A stretch of DNA of 64,000 nucleotides, from contig NZ_RHIB01000001.1 of the NCBI RefSeq assembly GCF_003710255.1, positions 930,001 through 994,000 of the forward strand, written 5' to 3'. Position numbers and translations under genes: made by a program. Below the pieces are notes generated by a model. The model ran no database searches. It saw only the letters and a program-made list of their open reading frames with translations, and was not told the origin of the DNA. Shown here in pieces: positions 63,546-64,000 of this stretch (the first letter of the stretch is position 1; every line of letters begins with the position of its first letter). The stretch comes from Alteribacter keqinensis. Lineage in GTDB: Bacteria; Bacillota; Bacilli; Bacillales; Salisediminibacteriaceae.

Positions 63546-64000
63546 GTGAGCTGGTATACAGGAAATAACTCACAAACGCCGTTCTCTATGTTTTCTGCCG
63601 AACATCTGTTGATGATTATTATTTTTTTCCTGGGGATTGCCGTTATTTACGCGCTGAAGAGCAGAATCAAAAACCGACGTTTAAGAAAATATGAGATTGC
63701 CATTGCGGTTTCCTTACTGCTGTTTGAAACTGCCTACCATGGTTGGCTGATTACAACAGGGCAGTGGGGGAAGAATCATGCTCTGCCTCTTGAGCTCTGT
63801 AATATCAGCCTTGTATTCGTGATTGTCCTGATGCTCACACGGCACAGGGCCATTCATTCTCTTGTTTTGTTTATTGGAATAGCAGGTGCCATTCAGGCGA
63901 TTGTGACTCCTGTACTTTCCTACGGGTTCCCTCATTTTCGTTTTGTCCATTTCTTTTATACCCACATTCTAATCATTTGGGTATCCGTCTACTTTGTGGT
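63546..64000 (+). CDS. ywaF: YwaF-like integral membrane protein, 3' end outside window
   Basis: The open frame begins with GTG (63546) after GGGGGAG and runs off the right edge. The visible 151 residues contain three to five membrane helices and match the TIGR02206/YwaF pattern: FSAEHLLMIIIFFLGIAVIY, WGKNHALPLELCNISLV and PHFRFVHFFYTHILIIW. The function is unknown. It is downstream of the serine hydrolase with only 13 nt between them, so the two are likely co-transcribed. Confidence 0.85.
   Translation, partial: MSWYTGNNSQTPFSMFSAEHLLMIIIFFLGIAVIYALKSRIKNRRLRKYEIAIAVSLLLFETAYHGWLITTGQWGKNHALPLELCNISLVFVIVLMLTRHRAIHSLVLFIGIAGAIQAIVTPVLSYGFPHFRFVHFFYTHILIIWVSVYFV

Overview
This window looks like a chromosomal segment of a spore-forming member of the Bacillaceae. 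The evidence is Gram-positive Shine-Dalgarno sites (AGGAGG-type, several with TTG or GTG starts), many intrinsic terminators, an H-type small acid-soluble spore protein, a YkuD L,D-transpeptidase, and many proteins whose closest recognisable relatives are Bacillus subtilis proteins (PatA, YkqA, LigD/Ku, OdhA/OdhB, YkpA, YtvA, YkuD). The species cannot be named from sequence alone. No tRNA, rRNA, CRISPR array, intact insertion sequence or prophage was seen.

Layout. 1-9.6 kb: msrB (5' end outside the window), an ABC-class predicted ATPase, a secreted DUF4397 protein behind a structured leader, a D,D-carboxypeptidase, an esterase, PatA and YkqA. 9.6-13.1 kb: a DNA-repair block (SRAP/HMCES-type protein, LigD, Ku). 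13.2-17.5 kb: odhA-odhB with a recognisable promoter. 18-26.3 kb: a DJ-1/PfpI protein, a small zinc-ribbon protein, a YdjM-type membrane protein and a divergent AddB/AddA-like helicase-nuclease pair. 26.3-29.1 kb: an NAD-dependent reductase, then a TPR transcription factor followed at once by a 40-residue secreted pro-peptide. 29.1-38.7 kb: ZIP and TVP38 membrane proteins, sspH, an FAD monooxygenase, an HTH-MFS operon, rarD, satD-DUF3307 and an APH-family kinase. 38.8-47 kb: YkpA, CoaA, HxlR, an M20 peptidase, PepF and the LOV-STAS photoreceptor YtvA. 47.1-49.8 kb: a nitrate/sulfonate-type ABC importer. 50.8-57.7 kb: MsrA, YdaG, DUF1992, a second M3 peptidase, a LysM-Gmad2 protein, Ohr, YkuD and a CBS protein. 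57.8-64 kb: an M20D amidohydrolase, a GNAT protein, a Cu/Zn superoxide dismutase-like lipoprotein, a C45 hydrolase, a broken CDF transporter, a serine hydrolase and the start of a YwaF-type protein.

Themes. Oxidative and general stress genes are frequent (MsrB, MsrA, Ohr, the superoxide dismutase-like protein, YdaG, the DJ-1-like protein, YtvA). DNA repair is heavily represented (SRAP, LigD, Ku, the AddAB-like pair). The gene-poor gaps (about 4.6-5.7, 17.5-18.1, 19.0-19.6, 42.1-43.0 and 49.9-50.8 kb) are mostly decayed dispersed repeats.

The strongest candidate for an undescribed system is the regulator/pro-peptide pair at 27683-29092. It has the architecture of the NprR-NprX quorum-sensing systems, and its predicted exported tail starts SNPDWV, which resembles the SKPDIVG signal of the B. 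cereus group. Other points of interest are the AddAB-like pair whose AddB lacks its N-terminal P-loop, a hairpin that covers the ykuD ribosome-binding site and carries a sigma-K-like -10 sequence, a cluster of GTTGAT dyads in front of satD, and the structured leader of the DUF4397 gene.
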